A DNA stretch of 64,000 nt. Source: Candidatus Parendomicrobium reticulitermitis (GTDB lineage: Bacteria > Elusimicrobiota > Endomicrobiia > Endomicrobiales > Endomicrobiaceae). The stretch spans positions 1 through 64,000 of the forward strand of contig JAITTG010000064.1 of the NCBI GenBank assembly GCA_031287095.1, written 5' to 3'. Numbering within the stretch: the stretch's first letter is position 1; every line of letters starts with the position of its first letter. This document shows positions 1 through 9,613 of the stretch, one piece after another. The notes beneath the pieces are model-generated. The model saw only the letters and a program-made list of their open reading frames with translations. It was not told the DNA's origin and did not search any database. The translations under genes were made by a program, and so were the position numbers.

Positions 1-474
1 GCGACGCTTCTCCTTTTTGTGGCGATGGCAGGCATGATGTATTTCAATTCACGCACCCGCGAGGGGTGCGACCTACGAGTTTCACTATTTGGGTACATTT
101 GACGACGAATTTCAATTCACGCACCCGCGAGGGGTGCGACCCAGTGCCGCCATACTAGTCTGTTTGGAACGAAGAAATTTCAATTCACGCACCCGCGAGG
201 GGTGCGACCAACGACAACGACAACGGCGGCATTTAGGCGCACATTTCAATTCACGCACCCGCGAGGGGTGCGACCACTGACATACAACCAACAACACTTG
301 CCAACAGGATTTCAATTCACGCACCCGCGAGGGGTGCGACAACGAGTTCGGCGATGGAGTTAGCGACAAATATCAATTTCAATTCACGCACCCGCGAGGG
401 GTGCGACATAACAGGTCAGGATTATATACAGATGCCATATTTATTTCAATTCACGCACCCGCGAGGGGTGCGAC
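1..474 (-). CRISPR. Type I-C CRISPR array (7 full repeats, open at left edge)
   Basis: Seven identical 32-bp repeats lie at 41-72, 109-140, 177-208, 243-274, 309-340, 376-407 and 443-474. Bases 1-5 (GCGAC) are the tail of an eighth, so the array continues left of the window. The seven complete spacers are 34-36 bp and all different. In crRNA sense (minus strand) the repeat begins GTCGCACCCC and ends TGAATTGAAAT, the class associated with type I-C. A 7-bp stem CGCACCC/GGGTGCG closes a 5-nt loop, and the 3' part would give the 11-nt 5' handle made by Cas5c. The cas genes and leader are at the 474 end, so the spacer at 408-442 should be the newest. By eye no spacer matches the rest of the window. 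Confidence 0.98.
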
Positions 475-635
475 AGTGTTGCAAAAACTACTTGTAAATT
501 CAATGAGATTTGTTGGGTTTTTGCGGGACTTATTATTTCAGGATATTATTGTCTGCGTATTTTAAAATTTTATTCATTTTTCAATGCGCGATGTCAATGA
601 ATAAGCCTTATCCGCATGATGTTCGCAGTTATTAT
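475..635 (-). promoter_or_regulatory. CRISPR leader between cas2 and array
   Basis: This 161-bp AT-rich non-coding stretch separates the cas2 stop from the first repeat, on the side where minus-strand array transcription must begin. That position and orientation make it the leader, which would carry the array promoter and the integration signals read by Cas1-Cas2. I see no clear -35/-10 pair, so the promoter is inferred from position only. Confidence 0.7.
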
Positions 636-926
636 CTATATGACGAGGCTTCCATGTAAATCAATTGGTTTTTTATTGCCGTAATGCTCAATTTTGTTTG
701 TCCAATTTGACCCTAGCAAATAGAATCTTATGCTGTCTTTTTCTAAATCTGCAATTTTTAACAATTTATCTTTTAAAAATATCCATTGCGTTGGGTCAAC
801 TTCACATTCAAAAACTGAAAATTGAACTCTTTGCCCATAATCTAAACAAGTTTTTGCAATGTTCCTCAATCGTCTTTGTCCGCCATTATCAATAGTGTTA
901 ATGTCATAACTTATAAGAACAAGCAT
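636..926 (-). CDS. cas2: CRISPR-associated endonuclease/integrase subunit Cas2
   Basis: The 96-aa product has the normal Cas2 size and the ferredoxin-like start MLVLISYDIN, with the conserved Asp at residue 8. The RRLRNIAKTC and QFSVFECEVD segments that follow are typical of type I-C Cas2. Cas2 forms the dimer at the centre of the Cas1-Cas2 spacer-integration complex. It is the last gene of the cas operon, 9 bp after cas1, and directly precedes the leader. Confidence 0.96.
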   Translation of the reverse strand: MLVLISYDINTIDNGGQRRLRNIAKTCLDYGQRVQFSVFECEVDPTQWIFLKDKLLKIADLEKDSIRFYLLGSNWTNKIEHYGNKKPIDLHGSLVI

Positions 927-935
927 GGGATTGTC

Positions 936-1970
936 CTATTTCCATATAAACGGCGGATATGCATCAATATCGCCTCTGATATATCTTGCAAAAAGTAAAG
1001 ATTGAGCATGAAATAAAAGACCTATATGTATATCCTCTTTAAAAAATGGATGGAATATTTCATCTTCTTTCCTTTTGCGATAAGCATCAAGAACAACTTT
1101 TCTATTTTCATCCGTCATCAATACTCCTCCGCTTGGAGACTTTGAGAACCCTTTAATATCAAGTTGAGATAAATTTATAAGAGATAAAACTAATCTGTCT
1201 GCTATCACAGAGCGAAATTCCTCCATCAAATCTAAAGCCAAACTTGGTCTGCCGGGTCTATCTTTATGGAAAAATCCAACCTGCGGGTCAAGTCCGACGC
1301 CTTCTAATGCTGATGAAACATCATGAGCGAGCAGAGTATAGACGAAAGAAAGAAGGCAATTTATATTGTCTGTCGGCGGGCGGCGGTTTCTATCCGTCAT
1401 AAAAAAGCATTCTTTGTCGCTTAAAATCAAATCATTGAAAACGCTAAAATATGAATTAGCCGCATCGCCTTCCATACCCCGCAAAACATCAATATTTTCT
1501 GCATTTAACACTTTTGATAACGCTCTGCTTAAACTTTCCGATACTTGTTTTAATTTTTCAGAATCGCTCATTTTTCCGCCGTGATCTCTTAAAGCTCTAT
1601 TAATAACAGTCTTAGAATTATTAAGTTTGCCTATCAAGATTGATTTTGCCGTGTTTAAACAGAATTTTTCATCTTCTGAATATTTATACTGCTGTTTTCT
1701 CAATAAGACATTTCCCGAAATTGGAGATTGTACTTTGGCTATAAATTTTCCATAGGTTGTAAAGAAACTAATGCAAACATTGTTTTCTGCGCATAATTCA
1801 AAGAAAAAAGGAGAACAAGCAACATTGCCAAAACACACGACAGAATTTATAAGGTGTATGGGCGCTCTAAATATTTCTTTGCCATGCAGACTTACAACTA
1901 TGTTTTCTCTTTCTTTAGAAATATAGGTTTCTTGCGTCGTGATATAAAGATTACTGAATAGTTTTTTCAT
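936..1970 (-). CDS. cas1: CRISPR-associated integrase Cas1 (type I-C)
   Basis: Cas1 is the catalytic subunit that inserts new spacers at the leader-repeat junction. The 344-aa protein shows the metal-binding triad: Glu in GMEGDAANSYF (about residue 167), His in FFHKDRPGRP (about 235) and acidic residues in DLMEEFR (about 248). I start it at 1970 (MKKLFSNLYITT) rather than the in-frame ATG at 1988. The AAAGGGA ribosome-binding site lies between the two ATGs, and the shorter start matches the usual N-terminus of I-C Cas1. It begins 1 bp after the cas4 stop, so translation is probably coupled. Confidence 0.96.
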   Translation of the reverse strand: MKKLFSNLYITTQETYISKERENIVVSLHGKEIFRAPIHLINSVVCFGNVACSPFFFELCAENNVCISFFTTYGKFIAKVQSPISGNVLLRKQQYKYSEDEKFCLNTAKSILIGKLNNSKTVINRALRDHGGKMSDSEKLKQVSESLSRALSKVLNAENIDVLRGMEGDAANSYFSVFNDLILSDKECFFMTDRNRRPPTDNINCLLSFVYTLLAHDVSSALEGVGLDPQVGFFHKDRPGRPSLALDLMEEFRSVIADRLVLSLINLSQLDIKGFSKSPSGGVLMTDENRKVVLDAYRKRKEDEIFHPFFKEDIHIGLLFHAQSLLFARYIRGDIDAYPPFIWK

Positions 1971-1971
1971 A

Positions 1972-2607
1972 CTACGAATCCCTTTCACTTGCGATTTCTT
2001 GCAAGTATTTTTTAACGGATTTTTTCCCAGCGGCGAGTTCCGGCAAGCATAATTCTTTTAACGAGCAGTTGTTGCATTTTTCTGATATTTGCGCTTTTGG
2101 CGTGATGCCGCTTTCTATTAGATTGTGGAAATCTTTGGCAAGAGCAATAGTTTCATCTCTCAAACTTTCGTCAAAATCAACATTTAAACGATTTTTTGTT
2201 TTCCCATAAAAAATAGCGCCGTTTGGAATTTTTATTTTCATCATTTCTTCAAGACATAGGGCTTGCGCGCACAACTGAACTTTGTCAGTATTATCTTTTT
2301 TTGCTTTACCGCTTTTGTATTCGACGGGGAAAGGCGTCATGAGGTTTTCTGATTTGTGAAATTCTACAACATCGGCTTTGCCGACAAGCCCAAGAGAAAA
2401 AGATTTGATATACATATCTCGTTCAATGACGACATTTTTTCTCCGTTCTATTTTTTCCGCGTGGACTTTATCGTGCATAATTATGCCTTTGGCGGTGAAG
2501 GAATTGTCTGCCCACTGCATTTCCATATACGCCAAAGCGCACTGTCTCGGACAATATAAAAGATGTTGTAATCCTGATAATTGAAGCAATTCATCATCAC
2601 GATACAT
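1972..2607 (-). CDS. cas4: CRISPR-associated exonuclease Cas4
   Basis: This 211-aa RecB-like nuclease has the Fe-S cluster cysteines expected of Cas4: one in LLYCPRQCALAY (about residue 19) and the C-terminal group CNNCSLKELC. In between are the nuclease-core segments AKGIIMHDKVH and FPVEYKSGK. Cas4 trims prespacers and helps select PAM-containing, correctly oriented spacers for Cas1-Cas2 in type I-C. Its ATG overlaps the cas7 stop by one base (TAATG). Confidence 0.95.
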   Translation of the reverse strand: MYRDDELLQLSGLQHLLYCPRQCALAYMEMQWADNSFTAKGIIMHDKVHAEKIERRKNVVIERDMYIKSFSLGLVGKADVVEFHKSENLMTPFPVEYKSGKAKKDNTDKVQLCAQALCLEEMMKIKIPNGAIFYGKTKNRLNVDFDESLRDETIALAKDFHNLIESGITPKAQISEKCNNCSLKELCLPELAAGKKSVKKYLQEIASERDS

Positions 2608-3455
2608 TAATATCCTTCTATTATTTCAGGACTTAAACCTTCCAATTCAGAAAATTTAATTTCGCCATCATTATTGACTTCCAAGGATTTGTGAACTTTT
2701 GCTGATGAATATTGTCCTAATTTAGAATTATGCTGCCACCAAATAACTTTTAAAACTTCTATGCTTCCAGCAGGCCTTGCTGCGGATTCATCATTTTCAA
2801 AAAGTTTAGGCAATACTAATTTGATCTTTTGAGCATCATTATCGCTAAAACCAGTTTTTTCTGCTAATTGAGGATTCATTGCCCCATAGGTAACATACAC
2901 GGCATGTTTTATGCGATGCTTTGTTCCCATAGTATCAGAACTTTTTTTACCAGTTTCTGTTGATTCAGAATTGACGCTTTTTGTTATTTGTGTGCTGACA
3001 ATATCAACAGATTCTTTGCTAAAAGCCGATTGAATAGATACGGGTCCTCTAATCCCTATAGAAACTCCGCTTCCAGATTTCTCTTTATTACCCTTGAAAG
3101 CAAAAATTTGCCCAAAAGCACGGACATCAAACCAAAGTTCACAAGCATTTTGTGCATATTCCCTATCGTCCTTAATTGATTTTAAGTCTTGTCCTGATTT
3201 AGTTTTCGCTTTGTCAGCTCTATCTTTTAAACTTGTAGCATCGTCTTTTTTATAATCATCCGATTGAACAAAAATAAATTCTCCATTATCTAATAACCGA
3301 TTTCTGATTTTTCTTTTTAAACAAACATCTGTAACTTCTCCAATATCTGCAAAGTCGGTTCTTGGTCTATTTCCTCCAAGCGGGTCGCCGTTTGGATTCG
3401 CATTTTCTACTTTAAATACAATTGCGAAATCAATCTTTTTGCTTAATGTTGTCAT
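2607..3455 (-). CDS. cas7: Cas7 (Csd2), type I-C Cascade backbone
   Basis: The 282-aa protein opens with the Csd2 signature NANPNGDPLGGNRPRTD (about residues 18-34) and contains GSGVSIGIRGPVSIQSAFS and DTMGTKHRIKHAVYVTYG, both characteristic of the Cas7/Csd2 RAMP family. Several copies coat the crRNA spacer in the interference complex. It sits 20 bp downstream of cas8c and overlaps cas4 by one base. Length and motifs look intact. Confidence 0.96.
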   Translation of the reverse strand: MTTLSKKIDFAIVFKVENANPNGDPLGGNRPRTDFADIGEVTDVCLKRKIRNRLLDNGEFIFVQSDDYKKDDATSLKDRADKAKTKSGQDLKSIKDDREYAQNACELWFDVRAFGQIFAFKGNKEKSGSGVSIGIRGPVSIQSAFSKESVDIVSTQITKSVNSESTETGKKSSDTMGTKHRIKHAVYVTYGAMNPQLAEKTGFSDNDAQKIKLVLPKLFENDESAARPAGSIEVLKVIWWQHNSKLGQYSSAKVHKSLEVNNDGEIKFSELEGLSPEIIEGY

Positions 3456-3475
3456 TGTGAAATCTCCTTTTTGTT

Positions 3476-5377
3476 TTATTTAACTACATCTTGTTCTTGG
3501 GTTTCATCTTCTAATTGTTCATTGCTTTTTTGTTTTAAGTCGGCTAATTGACAATAATATCCTAACAAATAATTTCCGTTAAGTTTTGAATTGTCCTCAT
3601 AGTCTTTAGGCGCAAATTTTTTGTTTATCTCTTCTAAAATGCTCTCAATCTTGTTTAGAAAAGCAGGTCTGCTTGAAAGCAATTTGCGTCTTGAAGCCGT
3701 ATTAAACATTTCGTGCAATTTTGCCCAAGTCGAAAAAGGCTTAATACTAAATAAGCGCATATACTTATGAGCATTTGTTTCTCTATTATCCTTTGTCAAC
3801 CGAAGCGCAAGCGACTCCGCATTGTCAATTACAGCAAGCAACCTGCCGTAAAGATAATTTCTGTCTGTTATTTCCTTGTCAAGAGCCATTTGATAATCCT
3901 CCTTTTTATTATTTCCTTTATATAATCCGCAGGCAATTCCTAAAACTTTTTGCCATTGCCAATGTTCTAATACTGCAGGATTTGATGCTTGCCTAATACA
4001 ATTTTCAACTATGTCATTTGGGATTTTACCGCCGTCTATTATGCGAGGCAACAATCTTTCAACGGTTTTTTTAATTACTTTATCATCAGCAAATTTTCCG
4101 TAAGCAACTTTTGCAATATCCGAGGGGGCAGGCGACCCATAAAATATTTTGTCTTTTTCAAAATATTGCACCCAAGCATATTTTTTATGCCAATATTCAA
4201 TTCTATTTAAAAAATCAGAGCCCTTTATTTTCTTGTAATAGATTATTGAAAATCTGCCTGTCGTCGCTGAATCTACTCCTATCGTCATAATATTGTCCGC
4301 ATTGCCGATTTTACTGCCATACCCTTTCATTGATTTTGATAATTTTTCTCCAAATGCTTGTCCAATATTAGCAGACTGTTTTATTTCTTCCATATCATTC
4401 TCTATCAAATCATAAGAATCAGAATGAATTTTTGGAATGTCTTGTAAATGCGTAGCCCAAGCAACATAAGACTGAGAACCGTTTTGATATGCTTGTTTTC
4501 TTTCATCTGCCAACAAATATTTTAATACGGCATGCGCCCTTTGACTTACTTCAAAACTTATCCCCAATAATTGCTCATTGTTTTCAAAACGACCGCGATA
4601 AGTAAAACCATCTTTGTCATTAGCAGAAATCAGTTTTGCTCCGCTTGAACCGCTATAAATGTTTTTTGGGTGTTTTTCTGAAAGAGAGGTTTCTTCTCCT
4701 GTAACATAACACAAGCCGTTTCTGTTATCAAGATTTTTAACAAAATTAATCCACGAGTTTCTAATTGCCTCATCTTCCCAAGTTCTATCATTTACATCTT
4801 CAGCGATTTGAACCCTCCATCTAATCAAGGCGTCGCCTTGATCTTTATCTTTTCTTGGGTCTTGCGGCTTGGGTAATAATTTAAAAATCTTATGTTCTTC
4901 TAGATTACTATCTTTACCTTTTAACAACTTATTGTTTTCATCTATCCAAAGTATTTGATAGTCAATTAAATCCTTGACCAAATTTCCCTTTTTGACATAC
5001 TCATAAATTGCATTCACTTTATTGTTTGAGAATTGCGAAGTCGCCCACTGTTCTAATTGTTCAAAATAAGATTTGAAATAAGATTTCTTTTTACCGCCAT
5101 AATCAGGATAATCTTTAGCGCAATATTGTATTTTGTCAGCAAGTCCGTGAGCGCATTCTCCGCTTGTTCTTGCCGCCGAATCCTCAGTTGCAGGCATAAT
5201 AATCTTTGTTTTGAACGGGAGTAATTCAGCCCGTAGAAAATCCCCGTTTTTATTTATCGTAATCTCAACATGAGCAGTTTGTAATGTGTGGCAGATAGGC
5301 AGAATCTTATACTCTTTATCTTTCGAATCAGCAATACAATCATCATAACTATTATACAGTTCTTGAAACCAGCTCAT
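3476..5377 (-). CDS. cas8c: Cas8c (Csd1), type I-C Cascade large subunit
   Basis: At 633 aa this is a normal-length Csd1. Recognisable family segments are CYVTGEETSLSEKHPKNI (about residues 225-242), GAKLISANDKDGFTYRGRF and the VGVDSATTGRFSIIYYKK region. The protein recognises the PAM and supports DNA unwinding. In I-C systems the small subunit Cas11c is often made from an internal start near the 3' end of cas8c; I cannot tell which internal codon would serve. It overlaps cas5c by 4 bp (ATGA), indicating coupled translation. Confidence 0.96.
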   Translation of the reverse strand: MSWFQELYNSYDDCIADSKDKEYKILPICHTLQTAHVEITINKNGDFLRAELLPFKTKIIMPATEDSAARTSGECAHGLADKIQYCAKDYPDYGGKKKSYFKSYFEQLEQWATSQFSNNKVNAIYEYVKKGNLVKDLIDYQILWIDENNKLLKGKDSNLEEHKIFKLLPKPQDPRKDKDQGDALIRWRVQIAEDVNDRTWEDEAIRNSWINFVKNLDNRNGLCYVTGEETSLSEKHPKNIYSGSSGAKLISANDKDGFTYRGRFENNEQLLGISFEVSQRAHAVLKYLLADERKQAYQNGSQSYVAWATHLQDIPKIHSDSYDLIENDMEEIKQSANIGQAFGEKLSKSMKGYGSKIGNADNIMTIGVDSATTGRFSIIYYKKIKGSDFLNRIEYWHKKYAWVQYFEKDKIFYGSPAPSDIAKVAYGKFADDKVIKKTVERLLPRIIDGGKIPNDIVENCIRQASNPAVLEHWQWQKVLGIACGLYKGNNKKEDYQMALDKEITDRNYLYGRLLAVIDNAESLALRLTKDNRETNAHKYMRLFSIKPFSTWAKLHEMFNTASRRKLLSSRPAFLNKIESILEEINKKFAPKDYEDNSKLNGNYLLGYYCQLADLKQKSNEQLEDETQEQDVVK

Positions 5378-6102
5378 ATTATTGCCTCCGTATTTTTGAA
5401 TTCATCATCAATCCCAAGAAAATTTTTATTTATTTCATAATCTTGCCATGCTTGCATTGTTTTAATTTTTTTTGAAATTGCGCAATTTTTGGAGTTTGGA
5501 AATTTTATAACTCCTTTTTCCATCCTTGCATTCCATAACCTTGCGCGTATTTCATTTGTTCCGCTTTCGTTTGGATAATCAAAACCATGAAACATCATTC
5601 CAAATACCAAATCCAACTCATCATAATCGCCTTTATCGTCTTTAAAATTACAAGGTTCAACATAACCTTGACAATCGCGCGTTCCAAGGAAAATATCCTG
5701 TCTGCCGCCTTTTGCGATAGAGCGTTTTGTAATTTCAAAATGTTTTCCTTCATTTCTATCTTGTTTTAAATCATCTCTGCATTCATTCCATTCAAAATGC
5801 GCTCTAACTCTATATTCAACATTTTTCAAAAAAGTATAAATGGATAAATCATTGCCGCCATTATAATTTATGGGCCGGATGCCTTTTGTTTCCATCTCGA
5901 TTTTTTTCATTATGCGCACTTCATCAATAATCCAAATAAATGTTGGTTTCCAATAAATTGACTTTGTAATGCCCTTGATAGCCTCGTAAGTAGGGACTTG
6001 ATATGAGCATTTTTCTCCGCCTACTTTTGTAATCGGATCGGTAAACAAAGCGTTTCTTGCCCATACTTTATACTCTATACTATTTTTTGGCGTATCAAAC
6101 AT
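5374..6102 (-). CDS. cas5c: Cas5c (Cas5d), crRNA-processing ribonuclease
   Basis: The 242-aa protein has the Cas5d pattern: YKVWARNALFTDPITKVGGE at the N-terminus, then SYQVPTYEAIKGITKSIYWK, and the GKHFEITKRSIAKGGRQDIF segment. No cas6 gene is present, which fits type I-C, where Cas5c itself cleaves the pre-crRNA below the repeat stem and stays bound to the 5' handle. It overlaps cas3 by 8 bp and cas8c by 4 bp. Confidence 0.96.
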   Translation of the reverse strand: MFDTPKNSIEYKVWARNALFTDPITKVGGEKCSYQVPTYEAIKGITKSIYWKPTFIWIIDEVRIMKKIEMETKGIRPINYNGGNDLSIYTFLKNVEYRVRAHFEWNECRDDLKQDRNEGKHFEITKRSIAKGGRQDIFLGTRDCQGYVEPCNFKDDKGDYDELDLVFGMMFHGFDYPNESGTNEIRARLWNARMEKGVIKFPNSKNCAISKKIKTMQAWQDYEINKNFLGIDDEFKNTEAII

Positions 6103-8518
6103 TTGCTCCTCCTTTATCTATAGTTTCTTCTTGTGTAATTCCAAAGTTATCGTCATAATAGCAAGCATCCAAATAAAATACATCCAAGTCGCCTTTCAAT
6201 TGCTTTATCCCAATCATTTTTTTAAACATACTTGGATAAACATTGACGCTGTATCGTTGCGCTTCTTTCAACAAGTCTTTCATTGTAAAGAAATTATGCT
6301 TATCAATAGCATTGAATAGATCGTTTATAATATTTTGCCCTTTTCCATAAGGGACAATAACTCCTTTCGTTGGAGCATCAATTGCTTGAAATTCGGATGC
6401 CGCCTCTTTAAATGATTGCGTTAAACAAAGTTTTGGCATTTCTTGACCATGAGTTCTTTTATATTCGTTTATCGCAGTTTTATTATCGCTTAAATTTTCA
6501 AGCAATGACGCCTTACCATCTTTACCTTGAAATGTCATTTTGCTTGCTCTGTTGTGAAAATAATACTGATAATATGCGTATATATTACTTATTGCCAAAA
6601 TATCATTGCTTTTGTTGTCATCGATCGTTCTGTTGGAGCAATTTTTGCCTTCATTTATATCGTCCAAAGAATTTTCGAGACTTTCATTAAAATTACAAAT
6701 ATATAAAATCCCTCGTTCAATTTTTCCACTACGATTAATTCTACCAGCGGTTTGCATTATAGAATCAAAACCTGCAAGCGCGCGAATACCACAGTTAAAA
6801 TCTATATCAATTCCTGTTTCTATTACTTGTGTAGAAACCACTATTATTTTTTTATTGGACACACCGTTTTTCTGTTTTGCTAGAATGTCAAGGATTTTGC
6901 TCAAAACATCTTGCCTATGCGCAGGACACATTTTTGCGCTTAAATGATATATGAGCAAATCTTGTAATTCTTGGCTTTTTATTTGTTTAAAAATTTCTTT
7001 TGCCGAACCCGTAAGATTACAAACAACCAAACAATTTTTATGTTCATTGGAAAGTTTAATGGCTTTTTTCGCTATCTCATCATTACTCCAACCTGCTGCT
7101 TTTCTATCATCCACAACAAAAACTCTATTTAATCCTTCAAACGATTTATGCGCACTATTAACAATATCGCTATTTTTAGATAATTTTATTGCTCCTTTTT
7201 CCTTATTAACCTTATCTAACAATGGCTGAGTCGCCGTGCATAAAACAACTGTTGCATTGCAAAAATCAACTAAGAAGTTTATAGCATTATTAAATATATG
7301 GACGCATTTGATAGGTAAAGTTTGTATTTCATCAAAAATTATTATTGAATTTGCCAATTGATGTAATCGCCTTATATTAGTTGTGCCACTAGCAAACAAT
7401 GTTTCTAAAATCCTAACATTTGTTGTAAAAATTATTGGCGTATCCCAACTTTGCATCAGCATTTCGTTTAAATCTATTTGCTCTTTGGTTTGGTTTTTTT
7501 GATACAAATTGGAATGATGTTCTAAAACTATTTTTCCTTTTTCTTCTTTGTCGGTCTCTACAATTCTCCTTATAACTTCGGCATTTTGCTCAATAATTGT
7601 AGTGTATGGAATCGCATATATTATTCTGTCAGATTTATGCCGTTTTGCCATTTCGACAGCGAAACGAAAACTTGCGAGAGTTTTTCCACCGCCCGTAGGC
7701 ACTTCAAGTTTATAGCAACCCTTATTAAAACTTTGTCCTGCTTTTAGACATTCGTCTGATATCGTTTTACGAACATCTTTAACATTGCCGGAAGACTTAT
7801 CATCAGCATTTAAATCTAATATGTGTTTTTCTAATTTTCTGGATATAATACGCCAATCATTGGGTTTGTTGTTTTCACTTTTGGCGTTATATCCATTCAT
7901 AGCATTTGCGCTATCAGTATGGTCTGCATCTATTAGACAACTTAATAAAAATCTCGCAAGCATTCCAAAAGCAAATCTTTTATAAATTTCGCTGCATTCT
8001 GATTTTTTTATATTATCGCATATCCCCTGTAACTCTTTTGATAGCAAATCAATTTTAATATTTTTTATTTCATCCCTTATTTCAGGCTCAATATTTTCTA
8101 AAATCTCGTTTTTATGCGTTTCTTCATCTGATTTATTTACTCTCTTGTGAAAGTTATCTTCTCCTGACGAATCCAGCATGTCAATGAGTCCAGAATGATG
8201 AGAAAAAGAACACAAAGAAATAATTTCTACGAGAAATTTTTTAATATTTGTGTCTAAGTTATTTTGTAATTTATCATGAAGAATTTGCCCGCCTGCAGTA
8301 GAATGGTCAACCTTATTGTCGTTATCTTCTAATAAATGTTTTTGAAATGCGGCGCTATATTTACCTAAATCATGAATTAATCCTAACAATGCGCCTATAT
8401 TTGATAATCTAATTTTAGAAGCATTGTCCGAAACAATAGTAGAAACATTTTTTAAATGGTCTTTTAAAAACTGCTTTCTTTTTTTATCTTTGTCATACGA
8501 AATACGAGCATAATACAT
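6095..8518 (-). CDS. cas3: Cas3 HD nuclease-helicase
   Basis: The 807-aa protein carries an N-terminal HD nuclease domain (IHDLGK around residues 48-53, DHSTAGG near 71, SFSHHSG near 104). A superfamily 2 helicase follows, with Walker A VPTGGGKT (273-280), DEIQ (about 396-399), TATQP near 428 and QTAGRINRSG (589-598). It is recruited by Cascade to nick and degrade target DNA. It is the first cas gene, and its GAGGAG ribosome-binding site lies in the 14-bp gap after accA. No separate regulator or promoter is visible, so expression may depend on accA read-through or a promoter inside accA. Confidence 0.97.
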   Translation of the reverse strand: MYYARISYDKDKKRKQFLKDHLKNVSTIVSDNASKIRLSNIGALLGLIHDLGKYSAAFQKHLLEDNDNKVDHSTAGGQILHDKLQNNLDTNIKKFLVEIISLCSFSHHSGLIDMLDSSGEDNFHKRVNKSDEETHKNEILENIEPEIRDEIKNIKIDLLSKELQGICDNIKKSECSEIYKRFAFGMLARFLLSCLIDADHTDSANAMNGYNAKSENNKPNDWRIISRKLEKHILDLNADDKSSGNVKDVRKTISDECLKAGQSFNKGCYKLEVPTGGGKTLASFRFAVEMAKRHKSDRIIYAIPYTTIIEQNAEVIRRIVETDKEEKGKIVLEHHSNLYQKNQTKEQIDLNEMLMQSWDTPIIFTTNVRILETLFASGTTNIRRLHQLANSIIIFDEIQTLPIKCVHIFNNAINFLVDFCNATVVLCTATQPLLDKVNKEKGAIKLSKNSDIVNSAHKSFEGLNRVFVVDDRKAAGWSNDEIAKKAIKLSNEHKNCLVVCNLTGSAKEIFKQIKSQELQDLLIYHLSAKMCPAHRQDVLSKILDILAKQKNGVSNKKIIVVSTQVIETGIDIDFNCGIRALAGFDSIMQTAGRINRSGKIERGILYICNFNESLENSLDDINEGKNCSNRTIDDNKSNDILAISNIYAYYQYYFHNRASKMTFQGKDGKASLLENLSDNKTAINEYKRTHGQEMPKLCLTQSFKEAASEFQAIDAPTKGVIVPYGKGQNIINDLFNAIDKHNFFTMKDLLKEAQRYSVNVYPSMFKKMIGIKQLKGDLDVFYLDACYYDDNFGITQEETIDKGGANV

Positions 8519-8532
8519 TTATAACTCCTCAA

Positions 8533-9531
8533 TCATCTCGCTTTTTTTCTGCTTTTTCTCTTTTCTGTCTGATGTTTTTGAGTGAACTCTTCAAAAATGC
8601 CCATCGCTCTGAATTTTGCGTATCTGTCGGCGCGGATTTCTTTGTAGTCCATTTTTAGGTAGGGTTTTAGGTGTTTGGTTAAGGCTCTTTTGATGCTTGC
8701 GGCAGTTTTGTTTGGATTGTGGTGGGCGCCGCCTAGAGGCTCTTCTATTATTTCGTCTATTATTTTCATTTTTAATAAGTCTTTTGCGGTGAGTTTTAAC
8801 GCTTCTGCGGCTTCTTGAGCTTTTGTTGCATCCCTAAAAAGTATTGCGGCGCAGCCTTCCGGGGAAATTACTGAATAATAAGAGTTTTCAAGCATTAAAA
8901 CTTTATTAGATACCCCTATGCCCAATGCTCCGCCCGAGCCGCCTTCGCCTATTACCACAGTTACAATGGGAACTTTTAAAAATGACATATCTCTTAAATT
9001 TCTAGCTATCGCTTCGGCTTGCCCTCTTTCTTCTGCGGCTATTCCGGGATATGCGCCGGAAGTATCTATGAAAGTTATTATAGGTCTATTGAATTTTTCG
9101 GCAAGTTTCATAACTCTTAAAGCCTTTCTATATCCTTCGGGATGAGCCATACCGAAATTTCTGTCCATATTTTCTTCTAAAACTCTGCCTTTTTGATGTC
9201 CTATTACGACTACCGGCAGTCCTTGAAATTGGGCTATGCCGCATAAAAGAGCGTGATCGTCGCCAAAAGCCCTATCGCCGTGCAATTCTATGAAATTTTT
9301 AAAAATGTCTTTTATATAATCAAAACAATAAGGTCTGCGAGGGTGTCTTGCTATTTGAATGCGCTGCCAAGCGGAAAGCGAAGAATAAATTTGTTTTTGT
9401 AATATATCGCTCTTTTTTTGCAATTCTTTAATCTGCGCCGCATTATCTCCGTTTTGAGCGGCGTTTCTTAAATCTTCAATTTGTTTTTCGATAAATTCTA
9501 TCGGTTTTTCAAAGTCTAATGAGTATTCCAT
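8533..9531 (-). CDS. accA: Acetyl-CoA carboxylase carboxyltransferase subunit alpha
   Basis: The 332-aa protein matches AccA over its length: N-terminal coiled region, [26 protein letters not shown], and the crotonase-fold core with [23 protein letters not shown] and [12 protein letters not shown]. It transfers the carboxyl group from carboxybiotin to acetyl-CoA in the first committed step of fatty-acid synthesis, as a heterotetramer with AccD. No accD, accB or accC is nearby. The C-terminus ends in a short basic Lys/Arg-rich tail. The gene ends 14 bp before cas3. Confidence 0.97.
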   Translation of the reverse strand: MEYSLDFEKPIEFIEKQIEDLRNAAQNGDNAAQIKELQKKSDILQKQIYSSLSAWQRIQIARHPRRPYCFDYIKDIFKNFIELHGDRAFGDDHALLCGIAQFQGLPVVVIGHQKGRVLEENMDRNFGMAHPEGYRKALRVMKLAEKFNRPIITFIDTSGAYPGIAAEERGQAEAIARNLRDMSFLKVPIVTVVIGEGGSGGALGIGVSNKVLMLENSYYSVISPEGCAAILFRDATKAQEAAEALKLTAKDLLKMKIIDEIIEEPLGGAHHNPNKTAASIKRALTKHLKPYLKMDYKEIRADRYAKFRAMGIFEEFTQKHQTEKRKSRKKAR

Positions 9532-9583
9532 TTGTTATCCTTTTTTAATTTGCAAAATGAGATGCGCGTAATATATTCAGGAT

Positions 9584-9606
9584 GGGACGCGCGTATAGCG
9601 CGTCTC
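9584..9606. repeat. Short palindromic intergenic repeat (GTAGAGAC class)
   Basis: A GC-rich imperfect palindrome (gggacgcgcg...cgcgtctc) followed by TACAA lies in the 82-bp gap between accA and the next upstream gene. It belongs to a dispersed class of short palindromes ending in CTAC that recurs at 10336, 21902, 40405 and 51625. Confidence 0.6.
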
Positions 9607-9613
9607 TACAATA

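Noticed and set aside
89..369. Open frames on both strands reading EFQFTHPRG... or SHPSRVRELK... repeatedly
   Set aside because: They are the CRISPR repeats and spacers read through in frame; the repeated peptide is the repeat itself.
6..442. Search by eye for self-targeting spacers
   Set aside because: None of the seven spacers shows a convincing match elsewhere in the window; a full genome search was not possible.
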